Assembly (NCBI RefSeq): GCF_005222705.1
Contig: NZ_STGF01000015.1
Location: forward strand, 82,887 to 146,886
Direction: 5' to 3'
DNA from: Paenibacillus sp. SY21-1
GTDB taxonomy: Bacteria > Bacillota > Bacilli > Paenibacillales > Paenibacillaceae
Length of the DNA: 64,000 bases
Position 1 is the stretch's first letter. Every line of letters starts with the position of its first letter. Both the position numbers and the translations under genes were made by a program. Of this stretch, positions 8,471 through 18,066 are shown piece by piece. The notes under the pieces are model-generated. The model made no database searches, was not told the DNA's origin, and was given only the letters and a program-made list of their open reading frames with translations.

Positions 8471-10216
8471 TCATGAATGGAGAGCGGGAGGCAAGGGCAA
8501 GGTCAGCGTTACGAGCGCCCCTCCATCCTTCTCCTTGTTCTCGAAGTCAATGCTGGCATTCGATTGGTAGAGCAGTCTCAGCCTCCGTTTAATGTTCCAG
8601 ATACCCACATGCTCGCCCTCTTCGTTAATTTTTTCCTCATCGGCATGCAAGCTTTTCAGCACCTCTTCCGGGAAGCCGGCGCCGCTGTCGCTTATCGTAA
8701 TGACGACGCGCTGCCCGTCAGCGAACGGCTGGATGGACGCAAGCACTTCAATCGTGATCTGCTGATCGATATCAACCGCATGTTTGATCGTATTCTCAAC
8801 GATGGTCTGGATCATAAGCGGCGGAATTTCGATGCCCTCCACTTCATCCTTCATTTCAATGCTGCAGGTGAGCAGATCAGGGAAGCGGAGCTCCTGAATC
8901 CGCAAATAGTTGGCAGTGTGGAGCAGCTCCTCCTTTAACGGTACGACATAGCGGTTCGTACGGAAAATATAACGAAAGTATACGACCAGGCATTTGGACA
9001 TTTCCTGAATCAGCTTGTAGTCCTTTACGGTCGCCAAATTGTAAATAATGTTGAGCGAATTCAAAAAGAAATGCGGATTTATTTGCAATTGGAGCAATTG
9101 CAGCTCCGACTTGTGATGGCTCAGCTTTTCCTCATACACGTTGATTTTGAGATCGCGAATTTCTGAAATCATACGGTTAAAGGTTTCATTGACGATTTCA
9201 AACTCGGTCGACGTATGGCTCTGATGCAGGCGGGTATCCCAATTGCCGTCCCTCGTTTTTCGCATCGCCACCACCAGCTGCTTCATGGGCCTCATGAAAA
9301 CGCGGCGCATGAAAAAAACGAACAAAATAAAAAACAGGATGGCGATAGCGGAAATGAGAGTGGATACCCGCTGAAGGAATGGCAGCTGCTGCTGAATCGC
9401 ATCGTCCGGCACTAGCGCAACCAGCTTGAAATCGCCTTTATCCGATGACTCGTCCATCATCAAATAGGAATTTTTCCGGCCAGTTATCGTGTAGGCATCC
9501 GAATCGCTTGCCAGGGAGCTTGCCAGCTCAATGCCCTCCCGTTCGATCATATCGCTTTGGCTCATCGGCTTCAAATCTCCCGTGGTAAGCAATGCAGCGC
9601 CGGATTCGCCAAGGTCGATCAGATTAAGCGGCACCATCAGCTTGCTGCTATTCACCCAAGCGCCTACATATACCTCCCCGCTGCGTATGAGACGAAGCAG
9701 AGCGTAGCTGTTCCGCCCCTCCCATACACGCCAATCCGGACCGGTGAAAGCCTCCGGGTCCTCCTGCAGCATTTGCATAATCTCCTGCTTCGTGGCATCC
9801 CGTTCTTCAAATGAAGATCCGAATTGCTGAGTCATAATCAACTCGCCGTTCGTAATCGAGTAGACGAAAAAAAGATCCATGGACCGCTGTACGCTAATAT
9901 CGGCGGTTATCGTATTAAACAGCCTCAGCTTGCTGAGCATATACTCCCTCTCGTTGGCTTCTCTTGGAAACTGAAAGCCGATCAAATCCGTATCGTTTTC
10001 CGTAAAGTCGAATAAATGCTTGTCCACCTCATTTAAATTGCTGTCCATTTCGTTCATGTATAGACTCAGCAGATTTTTGTTCGATTGGGCGACCTGATTG
10101 CGTACTACCTTCACCGAATAAATATTGTTCACAATAATGACGATAACGAGCGGTACGATCATAAATAAAATACTGGCCAACATTTTAAACCGCAACGAGT
10201 TGAGATAAGCAAGCAT
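8471..10216 (-). CDS. Sensor histidine kinase (YesM type)
   Basis: This 581-residue membrane kinase has an N-terminal helix (residues ~10-32), a ~260-residue extracellular Cache-like sensing region, a second helix (~285-310), a HAMP domain and a histidine kinase core. The phosphoacceptor is His382 in LQINPHFFLNSLN, followed by the N-box PPLMIQTIVENTIKHA and the ATP-lid glycines in ISDSGAGFPEE. The start is ATG 10216. The stop is 30 nt before the response regulator gene. It is the first gene of a cluster that ends in an importer and a nucleoside hydrolase. It probably detects the imported compound or a loaded binding protein outside the cell. Confidence 0.93.
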   Translation of the reverse strand: MLAYLNSLRFKMLASILFMIVPLVIVIIVNNIYSVKVVRNQVAQSNKNLLSLYMNEMDSNLNEVDKHLFDFTENDTDLIGFQFPREANEREYMLSKLRLFNTITADISVQRSMDLFFVYSITNGELIMTQQFGSSFEERDATKQEIMQMLQEDPEAFTGPDWRVWEGRNSYALLRLIRSGEVYVGAWVNSSKLMVPLNLIDLGESGAALLTTGDLKPMSQSDMIEREGIELASSLASDSDAYTITGRKNSYLMMDESSDKGDFKLVALVPDDAIQQQLPFLQRVSTLISAIAILFFILFVFFMRRVFMRPMKQLVVAMRKTRDGNWDTRLHQSHTSTEFEIVNETFNRMISEIRDLKINVYEEKLSHHKSELQLLQLQINPHFFLNSLNIIYNLATVKDYKLIQEMSKCLVVYFRYIFRTNRYVVPLKEELLHTANYLRIQELRFPDLLTCSIEMKDEVEGIEIPPLMIQTIVENTIKHAVDIDQQITIEVLASIQPFADGQRVVITISDSGAGFPEEVLKSLHADEEKINEEGEHVGIWNIKRRLRLLYQSNASIDFENKEKDGGALVTLTLPLPPALHS

Positions 10217-10302
10217 CTGTCATCTGTCCCTTCCAGCCGATTGACTTCGGCAATCGCATACCGCAGCAGGCCGCAGCCGCACTATGCAGCAACCGCCTTC
10301 CT

Positions 10303-10308
10303 ATTATA
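10303..10308 (-). promoter_or_regulatory. Candidate -10 element upstream of the kinase gene
   Basis: A TATAAT (minus strand) occurs 87 nt upstream of the kinase start, without a good -35 at 17 nt. It is listed as the best promoter candidate in the divergent 240-nt region that also drives the plus-strand methyltransferase. Confidence 0.35.
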
Positions 10309-10388
10309 CCCCCGAATGATCCGCTGCGCTTTTGGTATGTCGACCTAAAAGTTATGAAATCCGGACTTGATCCCCGCGTCGTCATATG

Positions 10389-10417
10389 TTGGACAGCGAA
10401 ACGATACCTTATAGAAT
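10389..10417 (+). promoter_or_regulatory. Sigma-A promoter of the methyltransferase gene
   Basis: TTGGAC (10389-10394), 17 nt, TAGAAT (10412-10417), 40 nt upstream of the ATG at 10458. Good spacing and near-consensus hexamers. Confidence 0.6.
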
Positions 10418-10457
10418 ACAAGACGTTGCATACGCCAATGAACAGGAGGGATCCAGG

Positions 10458-11243
10458 ATGAAACTGGATTTGGGCTGCGGTGCGAGCAAACACCCCGATT
10501 TTTTCGGTATTGACCGCCGTCCGCAGGATGGTGTGGATTTGGTGTGGGATGTGAACAACGGCATCCCTCTCCCTGACGATTCGGTGGAATGGGTCATGGC
10601 CAGCCGCAGTCTGCCGTATATTCAAAATTTATATACCGTTCTATCGGAAATTTACCGAATTTCCATTCATAAAGCCGTCATATGCATTCTGGCGCCTTAC
10701 GCCCACAGCTTCAAAACGGCGACCAATCCCCTGCTTCGGCACCGCTTCGACGAGCATACTCCGCGATATTTGACAAAGGAATTTTATCAGCCGCCGCATG
10801 GCCCCGAGTGTCCGGTCGTATCGCACTATCTTGACCTGGAGGAGGTTCCGTTCGATTTCCGCCTGCTGCGGATGGAGTATTTTTATAACGAAGCTTTTCG
10901 CTCTCCAATCTACGAAGCGGATGAAGTGCAGGAGCTTCAGCGGCTCCAAACGAACGTCGTGGATGAAATTATGTACCATTTGGTTGTCGTAAAAGAGAGC
11001 ATTGCCGTTGCCGAGCTCGACCACATGTCGCGTCAAGCCCACCCGGAGCCCCACTGCGTACAAGCACTCCGCAAAAATGACGCCTCCGCCTCGCAGCCGG
11101 AGTCTTCCGAGCCGCAAACATCGAAGCAAGCCGCAGCAGAGCCGGCCGTCCCTCCCAAACGCATGTCCGCCCCAAGACGCTATCGCAAAAAAGCGCCGCG
11201 CCTGTCCCGACATCCGAAAAAGCGCACGCGTTTTTTACGATAA
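10458..11243 (+). CDS. Class I SAM-dependent methyltransferase with basic C-terminal tail
   Basis: This 261-residue protein starts at ATG 10458 behind a strong AGGAGGG. The first ~190 residues are a methyltransferase type 11 domain: motif I KLDLGCG at residues 2-8, an acidic residue in FFGIDRRP, and DDSVEWVMASRSLPYI as motif IV region. The remaining ~70 residues are unusual: a Ser/Glu/Ala-rich spacer followed by a strongly Lys/Arg/Pro-rich tail (RRYRKKAPRLSRHPKKRTRF). Basic tails of this kind occur on spore coat and other surface-layer-associated proteins of Firmicutes, so a role in a spore or cell surface structure is possible but inferred. It is followed after 103 nt by the giant DUF11 repeat gene on the same strand; a functional link is plausible. 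Acceptor substrate unknown. Confidence 0.75.
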   Translation: MKLDLGCGASKHPDFFGIDRRPQDGVDLVWDVNNGIPLPDDSVEWVMASRSLPYIQNLYTVLSEIYRISIHKAVICILAPYAHSFKTATNPLLRHRFDEHTPRYLTKEFYQPPHGPECPVVSHYLDLEEVPFDFRLLRMEYFYNEAFRSPIYEADEVQELQRLQTNVVDEIMYHLVVVKESIAVAELDHMSRQAHPEPHCVQALRKNDASASQPESSEPQTSKQAAAEPAVPPKRMSAPRRYRKKAPRLSRHPKKRTRFLR

Positions 11244-11346
11244 TTTTTTTCCCGCTTGCATGTGGACAGACAAATTGATTCGTTCAGGCTCATAATCATG
11301 AATTGATAGCTTTTTAGGCGGGAATGTTTTTCGGAATTGGAGGTGA

Positions 11347-14300
11347 ATGACTATTCCACTCGTCGTACGGGCAACGGTTAATGCAACCGGCGCCATTACA
11401 TTCACGGGAAACACACTGGGCCTCAGTCGATCAGAGGTGTCCGGTGTCCCCGGAACCGCCGACAGCATCGGCGCATTCGTTACTACCAATACCGCCATCC
11501 GATATGGCACTTATCCTTTCGGCACTACGGACAACTATCTGCTCAACAGCTCATCGGCCGTCTTGACCCTTCCCGCGGGCAGCACCGTGCTGTACGCCGA
11601 ATTGATCTGGGGCGGCACCTACGTCAATGGCACGACCAACCTGACCGCTGCCATCAACAATCCGGTAGTCCTCACCACGCCGGCAAGAACCAGCGAGGTG
11701 ACGCCGGACTCGGCCACGAGCAACATTTTTGATCTTGGCGGTGGCGCGCTTGGCTATGTTCGTACGGCCAATGTAACCACTTTGGTCCAGGAGGGCGGCC
11801 AAGGCACGTACACGACCGGAAGGGTTGTAGGCACGCTGACCATAACCGGCGATTCTACCGCCAATAATGCCGGCTGGACCCTCGGCGTCATTTACCAGAA
11901 TGCCTCTCTGCCCTTTCGCAACATGTCTCTGCGCGCAGGAGCGGTGCTTGTTCAAAGCAATTCGTCGGCTGTAACGACTACCCTGACCGGCTTTTCCACC
12001 CCAGTTTCCGGGGCTATCGGAGGCCGCGCCCTATTCAGCGCCCAAGAGGGGGATGCGAACCGCAACGGCGATCAGGCGCTTTTTGGTGCTACAACCTCAA
12101 CCTTGGTCGCTTTGTCGGGTACGAACAATTTCGCCAATAACTTTTTTGCCTCGCAGATTAACAACGATTCGGGGGCGCTTGATACAACAGGCACTTTTGG
12201 CAGCCGCAATCAGACTAACGGCGCGCCAGGGAGCAATATTGTCGGAGGCAGGCAAGGCTGGGATATTACGAATGTCGATGTATCCGCCAGGCTCGTCAAC
12301 AACCAGACCTCGGCCGTCCTGCGGCTTACGACCTCTGGCGATGCTTATGTGCTGAATGCCAACGCCCTGCAGATTGACATTAACGCGCCCAGGGTCAGCG
12401 TTAACAAATCGGCGAATGTTGCCGGCTCGCTGACAGGAGATACGATCCGATATACCGTCACAGTGACCAATACCGGCACGGCCAACGCAACCGACATGAT
12501 TGTGACCGACAGCCTGCCAGCCGGCTTAACCTTTGTTGCGGGCAGCGTCACGGTGGCGGGAGCAGCCCGGCCGACCAACGATATTACGGCCGGCGTTCCG
12601 GTCGGCACGCTGGCGCCTGGCGCCTCCATTGCCGTGGCCTACAGCACGCGGGTAACGTCCATGCCGGGCACGCAGCTGCTTGTGAACACCGCCAATGCTT
12701 CCTTTAATTTTCAAAGCGTTGCCGGAGGGCCCATTACACCTGCCGTTATCCCCTCCAATGGGGTGTCCGTACCGGTGTATTCTCCGATTCTATCGATGGT
12801 GAAAACGGCAAGCACGGCTAACGCGACAGTAGGAAGCACGGTGACCTACACCATTGCGGTGGCCAACTCAGGCAATATTGCAGGCGCAACAACCGTTACC
12901 GACCCGATCCCTGCCGGCACTGCTTTTGTGCCAAACAGTGTCACCGTAGGCGGCGTGACCGTGCCGGGGGCCAATATTGCGACGGGCGTTTCCGTTGGCT
13001 CCATTCCTGCAGGAGGCTCGGCTACCGTCACCTTCCAGGTGCTGGTGCAAACTCTCCCCTCGCCGCCGCAGCTGGTTAATCAGGCTTCAGCCGCCTATAC
13101 GTTCACGGTGCCTGACGGCCGTACCTCTTCCGGCTCGGCTGTCTCGAATACGGTGACGCTTCCTGTCGCCCTGCCGAATGTGACCGTCGTCAAAAGCGCG
13201 AGCGTCACGGATGTTTCTGTAGGCGAAACGTACACTTATACAGCAGTCATAGCCAACAATGGCACCGATCCCGTCACAAACGTGACGTTGACCGATGCCA
13301 TGCCGAGCGGTTCCGTTTTTGTAGGGGGCAGCGTGACCCTGAACGGAGCATCGCGGCCATCCGCCAATCCCGCCAGCGGCATTGCCGTCGGCACTTTGAC
13401 TGCGGGCAGCTCTGCGACCATCACCTTTCAGGTGACGTCGTCCACGCTGCCTTCGCCTGCCCAGTTCGTCAACAGAGCCTCCGTGGCCTACAGCTCCGGC
13501 GCTTTCAGCGGGGTATCGCTGTCCAATACCGTCACGCTTCCCGTCTATCAGCCGATCATTCGCACAGTGAAATCGGTCAATCAAAGCGTAGCCACCGTCG
13601 GGGATACCTTAACCTATACCGTATTCGTCTCCAATACCGGCAACTTGGCTGCCCAAGCAACGTTAACCGATACGCTGCCTGCAGGAACCACATTTGTGCC
13701 GGGCAGCGTCACTGTCAATACGGTCACGGTGCCCGGAGCGTCGCCCCTTGCAGGTATCGCGCTAGGTCCCATCCAGCCTGGCAGCTCGGTACCCGTTACG
13801 TTTCAATTCGTGCTGAACACGCTGCCTTCGCCGCCTCGGCTCGTGAATCAGGCAACAACGGCTTACTCGTACCAATTGCCAAGCGGCCGCTCTTTTACGG
13901 GCTTTTCCGCACCATCCAACGTGGTCGATATTCCTGCGACCTCGCCGAACTTGAGTGTCGCCAAAACGGTTAGCAGTACGATCGCCACCTTAAACGATAT
14001 CCTGACGTATACGGTTTCTGTCACCAACAATGGCGTAGCGGCCGTTACCAATGTCGTATTCTCGGATAACCTTCCGCCTGAAACGCTTTTTGTTCCCGGC
14101 AGCACCGTCGTAAACGGCATTGCCCTCCCGAACGCGGACCCGAGCGGGGGCATTTCGCTGGGCACCATTAATGCGGGGGCAAGCGTGCCTATCAGCTTCA
14201 ACGTTCGGGTGGCAGCCGTACCGTCTACCATTCCGGCACTGTTAAACAACCGGGCCAATGCAAGCTATACTTCCGGAAGCTTTACAGGCTCCTCTTCGTC

Positions 14301-17300
14301 TCCGGTGGTCACAACAGCCGTTTATTTGCCCGTCATTAACATCGTCAAGAGCAGCAGCGTCAGCACCTTGACGGTAGGCGATACCTTTACTTACTCGTTG
14401 ACGGTCAGCAATAGCGGGAACTATCCGGCTGAAGTCGAGGTGCGGGACAGCTTGCCGGCTGGAGTTGTTTTTGTACCCAACAGCGTCGTCATTAACGGGT
14501 TTCCCAATCCCGGCGTCGACCCGCTGACCGGCATTTCCCTGGACACGGTATCGGCGGGCGAAATCAATATCGTCAGCTTCTCGGTCACCGTCGTCTCGCT
14601 GCCGAGTCCGCAGCAGCTCGCCAACCAGGCCAGCGCGTTATTCGCCTACACGTTGCCTGACGGCAGAACGTTTGGCAATAGCGTCTCGTCCAATACGACG
14701 ATTGTATCGGTGTCCGCGCCCAATGTCACCATGCTCAAAAGCACGACGAGCCAATCGGTTGCCAGCGGCGACACGATCACCTACACCGTTCTGGTAACCA
14801 ACAACGGCGCGGCTCCGATCAACAATGGCGTCGTAAGCGACATGATGCCCCAAGGCACCAGCTTTATTACCGGGAGCGTGATGGTAAACGGTGCGGCCTT
14901 GCCGCTTGCCAATCCAGCTAACGGCATTCCAGTCGGTACATTAGCCCCCAGCGCTTCTGCTACCGTAACCTTCGAGGTGATTGTCAACATGCCAACCCCA
15001 CCGGTAATTACGAACCAATCTACGGTCAGCTTTACCTCCGGCGCCTTCTCTTCGTCGTCGCAATCCAACAACGTTAACACACCTGTCACGCAGCCTGTCC
15101 TTTCGCTGGCGAAATCTGCGAGTACGGCCAACGCCTCGGTCGGAAGCTCGGTTACCTATTCCGTAGCCGTCTCCAATACCGGCAATTTGGCTGCGCAGGT
15201 CACCCTGACGGATTCCCTGCCAAGCGGAACAGCCTTTATTCCCAACAGCGTAGTGGTTGGCGGGCTTCCCGTAGCCGGCGCCGATCCGGCCACAGGCATT
15301 CCGGTCGGGTCGGTAGCGGCGGGGGCGACGGTTATTGTAACCTTTGGCGTGCTGGTCACTTCCCTGCCAAGTCCTCAGCAGTTGACCAACCAGGCCGCCG
15401 CTGCCTATACGTTCGTGCCGCCGGATGGACGAACGCTGTCTGGCAGCGCCCAGTCCAACATTTTAACCATTTCGGTGTCCGCTCCCAATATATCGATTGT
15501 CAAAAGCACCACGAGGTCCAACACTACAATCGGAGACGTCGTTCCCTATTCCGTTACCGTCACCAATACAGGGATTGCAGGCATAACCAACACCATTTTC
15601 TCAGACCCTGTTCCACCGGGCTCGTCCTTTGTTCCGGGCTCGGTTACGATTAACGGTGTTCCGAACCCCTCCGCCGTTCCGGCTGGAGGCATCTCGCTGG
15701 GGCCGATCGCGCCGGGAGCGGCCGTTGTCGTTACGTTCAACGTCCTGGTCGAAGCGCTGCCTTTATCCGGCTCTATCATTAACCAATCGTCAGCCACCTT
15801 TACTTCCGGCGCTTTTTCGGGAACAGCCTTCTCCAACACCACAGCCACGCCCGTTAACCAGCCGATTCTGACAGCGGTGAAATCGGCTGGCGTTTCCGCT
15901 GCGACGGTAGGCGATACGTTGAATTACACGATTGCCGTTACGAATTCCGGCAATTACGGCGCTTCGGCAACGGTCACGGACACCATTCCGGCCGGAACGT
16001 CCTTCATACCGAACAGCGTTATTGTCGGCGGGGTGCCTGTTGCCGCCGTGTCGCCCGTAACGGGAATCCCGGTTGGCACCATAGCCCCTGGCGCTACCGT
16101 TCCGGTCACCTTCTCTGTCCTGATCGACTATCTGCCAACGCCGCAGCAACTGCTCAATGTAGCAACGACCAGCTTTCAATTTACGCTGCCCGACGGGCGG
16201 CCATTCAGCGGCTCCGTCACCTCCAACACGGTTGTTGTCAGCGTTACGGCGCCTAACGTCTCCGTTATCAAAGCGACAACAACGACGGCAACGACCGTTG
16301 GCGATACGATTGCTTACAGCATCAACGTGACGAATAACGGTATTGCCTCTATCAGCAATACTCTGCTGACCGACCCCATTCCGGCGGGCACGGTATTGGT
16401 TCCGGGGAGCGTGACAGTCAATGGCGTCCCTCAGCCTGCAGCCAATCCTGCGGCCGGCATCCCGCTTGGCGATATTGCGCCGGGAGCATCCGTTCCCGTC
16501 ACCTTCAGCGTCACGGTTAACTCGGTACCTGTGCCGCCTATCGTCAACAACCAATCGTTTGTCAGCTTCACATCCGGAGCGCTCTCGGCAACGGCCTTCT
16601 CGGACATCATTGCTACGCCCGTATTCCAGCCTGCGTTGTCCGTCGTCAAATCCGTCAGCAGCATAAACGCGACAGTCGGGGACACCATTGTATATACGTC
16701 CACCATTACGAACTCGGGCAATATCGGCACGACGACGACACTGACCGATCCCATTCCAGCCGGTACGACACTGGTGCCGAACAGCGTATTGCTGAACGGA
16801 GCCAGTCTTCCCGGCGCCGATCCATCTGCCGGCATACCGCTTGGTCTCATTGCGCCTGGCAGCCCGACTACGCTTACCTTCTCGGTTGTCATCACTTCGC
16901 TGCCGCCTACGCAGCAGCTTGTGAACCAGTCCACCGCCGGATTCAGCTATACGTTGCCTGATGGAAGAATCTTTACAGGCTCTGCGCTTTCGAACACTGT
17001 CACCTCCAGCGTATCTTCGCCTAACGTAACGGCTGTCAAAAGCACAACCTTTACCGCTACGACGGTTGGCGATATCGTTCCCTTTTCCGTTGTTGTCACC
17101 AACGCCGGTATCCAGAACGTGACGGACGCCATGCTTGCTGACCCGATTCCTGCCAACACCGCGTTTGTGCCGGGCAGCGTCAGCGTAGACGGAGTTCCTC
17201 GGCCTTCCAGCAATCCGGCATCCGGCATCCAGCTTGGAACGATCGCTCCTGCAGGCAGCGTCGTCGTTACCTTTAACCTTACGGTCACTTCATTGCCTGC

Positions 17301-18066
17301 CATCGGCACCTTCAGCAACCAGGCGACTGTAAGTTTCACATCGGGCGCGTTCTCGGGAACATCCTTATCCAATACGGTCACACTTCCCGTTGCCCAAGCG
17401 ATTATCGGCGTAGTCAAAGGTTCCAATGTGGCCGTCGCTACAGTAGGCGATACCGTCATCTACTATTTGAACATTACCAATACCGGAAACACGGCAGCTA
17501 CGGTTACTCTCACGGACCCGGTACCAGCAGGGGGCGAGTTTGTTCCGAACAGCGTCATCATTAACGGAGTGCCTCAGCCAGGCGTTGATCCTGACGTTGG
17601 CATCGTAGTCGGCACCGTTCCGGCCAACGGAACGATTACAGTTACCGTATCGCTGCAAGTGGTAATCGAGACGTTGCCTACACCGCAGCAGCTCGTCAAC
17701 TCGGCGGTAGCCAACTTCTCCTTCCTGCTTCCTGACGGAAGAACGGCTACCGGCTCGGCGCCGTCCAATACGGTCATTATTCCGGTCTCTTCGCCTGATG
17801 TCAGCGTTGTGAAGAGCACAGCCGCTATCGACGCCGTTTCCGGAGATACGATCACGTACACGATTCTTGTGACGAACAACGGCATTTCCACCGTCAACAA
17901 TGTCGTCGTCATTGACCCGATTCCGGCAGGCAGCTCCTTTGTCTTAGGCAGCGTCACCGTTGACGGCTCGCCAATGCCTGCCGCTAACCCTGCCGTAGGC
18001 ATTTCCATCGGCGCTATTGCCGCAGGCGCGACATCGACCATTACCTTTGCGGTGCTCGTGTTATGA
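11347..18066 (+). CDS. Giant DUF11-repeat protein, first part
   Basis: This 2239-codon frame starts at ATG 11347, where GGAGGTGA abuts the start closely (3 nt between GGAGG and ATG). There is no signal peptide: residues 1-345 form a Thr/Asn/Gly-rich beta domain (LPAGSTVLYAELIWGG is a recognisable motif of this family). From about residue 345 a tandem array of DUF11-type immunoglobulin-like units of ~126 residues runs to the end. Each unit has the pattern VxKSxS...VGDTxxYTVxVxNxG...DxxPAGTxFVPGSV...GxxxGxIxPGxxVxVTF. The last unit is cut in its middle by TGA at 18064-18066, whose ATGA overlaps the start of the next frame, which continues the same unit. No LPXTG or SLH anchor is seen here. A structural surface or spore-associated filament is likely; a catalytic role is not indicated. 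Confidence 0.8.
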   Translation: MTIPLVVRATVNATGAITFTGNTLGLSRSEVSGVPGTADSIGAFVTTNTAIRYGTYPFGTTDNYLLNSSSAVLTLPAGSTVLYAELIWGGTYVNGTTNLTAAINNPVVLTTPARTSEVTPDSATSNIFDLGGGALGYVRTANVTTLVQEGGQGTYTTGRVVGTLTITGDSTANNAGWTLGVIYQNASLPFRNMSLRAGAVLVQSNSSAVTTTLTGFSTPVSGAIGGRALFSAQEGDANRNGDQALFGATTSTLVALSGTNNFANNFFASQINNDSGALDTTGTFGSRNQTNGAPGSNIVGGRQGWDITNVDVSARLVNNQTSAVLRLTTSGDAYVLNANALQIDINAPRVSVNKSANVAGSLTGDTIRYTVTVTNTGTANATDMIVTDSLPAGLTFVAGSVTVAGAARPTNDITAGVPVGTLAPGASIAVAYSTRVTSMPGTQLLVNTANASFNFQSVAGGPITPAVIPSNGVSVPVYSPILSMVKTASTANATVGSTVTYTIAVANSGNIAGATTVTDPIPAGTAFVPNSVTVGGVTVPGANIATGVSVGSIPAGGSATVTFQVLVQTLPSPPQLVNQASAAYTFTVPDGRTSSGSAVSNTVTLPVALPNVTVVKSASVTDVSVGETYTYTAVIANNGTDPVTNVTLTDAMPSGSVFVGGSVTLNGASRPSANPASGIAVGTLTAGSSATITFQVTSSTLPSPAQFVNRASVAYSSGAFSGVSLSNTVTLPVYQPIIRTVKSVNQSVATVGDTLTYTVFVSNTGNLAAQATLTDTLPAGTTFVPGSVTVNTVTVPGASPLAGIALGPIQPGSSVPVTFQFVLNTLPSPPRLVNQATTAYSYQLPSGRSFTGFSAPSNVVDIPATSPNLSVAKTVSSTIATLNDILTYTVSVTNNGVAAVTNVVFSDNLPPETLFVPGSTVVNGIALPNADPSGGISLGTINAGASVPISFNVRVAAVPSTIPALLNNRANASYTSGSFTGSSSSPVVTTAVYLPVINIVKSSSVSTLTVGDTFTYSLTVSNSGNYPAEVEVRDSLPAGVVFVPNSVVINGFPNPGVDPLTGISLDTVSAGEINIVSFSVTVVSLPSPQQLANQASALFAYTLPDGRTFGNSVSSNTTIVSVSAPNVTMLKSTTSQSVASGDTITYTVLVTNNGAAPINNGVVSDMMPQGTSFITGSVMVNGAALPLANPANGIPVGTLAPSASATVTFEVIVNMPTPPVITNQSTVSFTSGAFSSSSQSNNVNTPVTQPVLSLAKSASTANASVGSSVTYSVAVSNTGNLAAQVTLTDSLPSGTAFIPNSVVVGGLPVAGADPATGIPVGSVAAGATVIVTFGVLVTSLPSPQQLTNQAAAAYTFVPPDGRTLSGSAQSNILTISVSAPNISIVKSTTRSNTTIGDVVPYSVTVTNTGIAGITNTIFSDPVPPGSSFVPGSVTINGVPNPSAVPAGGISLGPIAPGAAVVVTFNVLVEALPLSGSIINQSSATFTSGAFSGTAFSNTTATPVNQPILTAVKSAGVSAATVGDTLNYTIAVTNSGNYGASATVTDTIPAGTSFIPNSVIVGGVPVAAVSPVTGIPVGTIAPGATVPVTFSVLIDYLPTPQQLLNVATTSFQFTLPDGRPFSGSVTSNTVVVSVTAPNVSVIKATTTTATTVGDTIAYSINVTNNGIASISNTLLTDPIPAGTVLVPGSVTVNGVPQPAANPAAGIPLGDIAPGASVPVTFSVTVNSVPVPPIVNNQSFVSFTSGALSATAFSDIIATPVFQPALSVVKSVSSINATVGDTIVYTSTITNSGNIGTTTTLTDPIPAGTTLVPNSVLLNGASLPGADPSAGIPLGLIAPGSPTTLTFSVVITSLPPTQQLVNQSTAGFSYTLPDGRIFTGSALSNTVTSSVSSPNVTAVKSTTFTATTVGDIVPFSVVVTNAGIQNVTDAMLADPIPANTAFVPGSVSVDGVPRPSSNPASGIQLGTIAPAGSVVVTFNLTVTSLPAIGTFSNQATVSFTSGAFSGTSLSNTVTLPVAQAIIGVVKGSNVAVATVGDTVIYYLNITNTGNTAATVTLTDPVPAGGEFVPNSVIINGVPQPGVDPDVGIVVGTVPANGTITVTVSLQVVIETLPTPQQLVNSAVANFSFLLPDGRTATGSAPSNTVIIPVSSPDVSVVKSTAAIDAVSGDTITYTILVTNNGISTVNNVVVIDPIPAGSSFVLGSVTVDGSPMPAANPAVGISIGAIAAGATSTITFAVLVL

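Noticed and set aside
11244..11346. Sporulation sigma-factor promoter before the DUF11 gene
   Set aside because: CATA-like elements exist but neither sigma-E nor sigma-K spacing fits convincingly.
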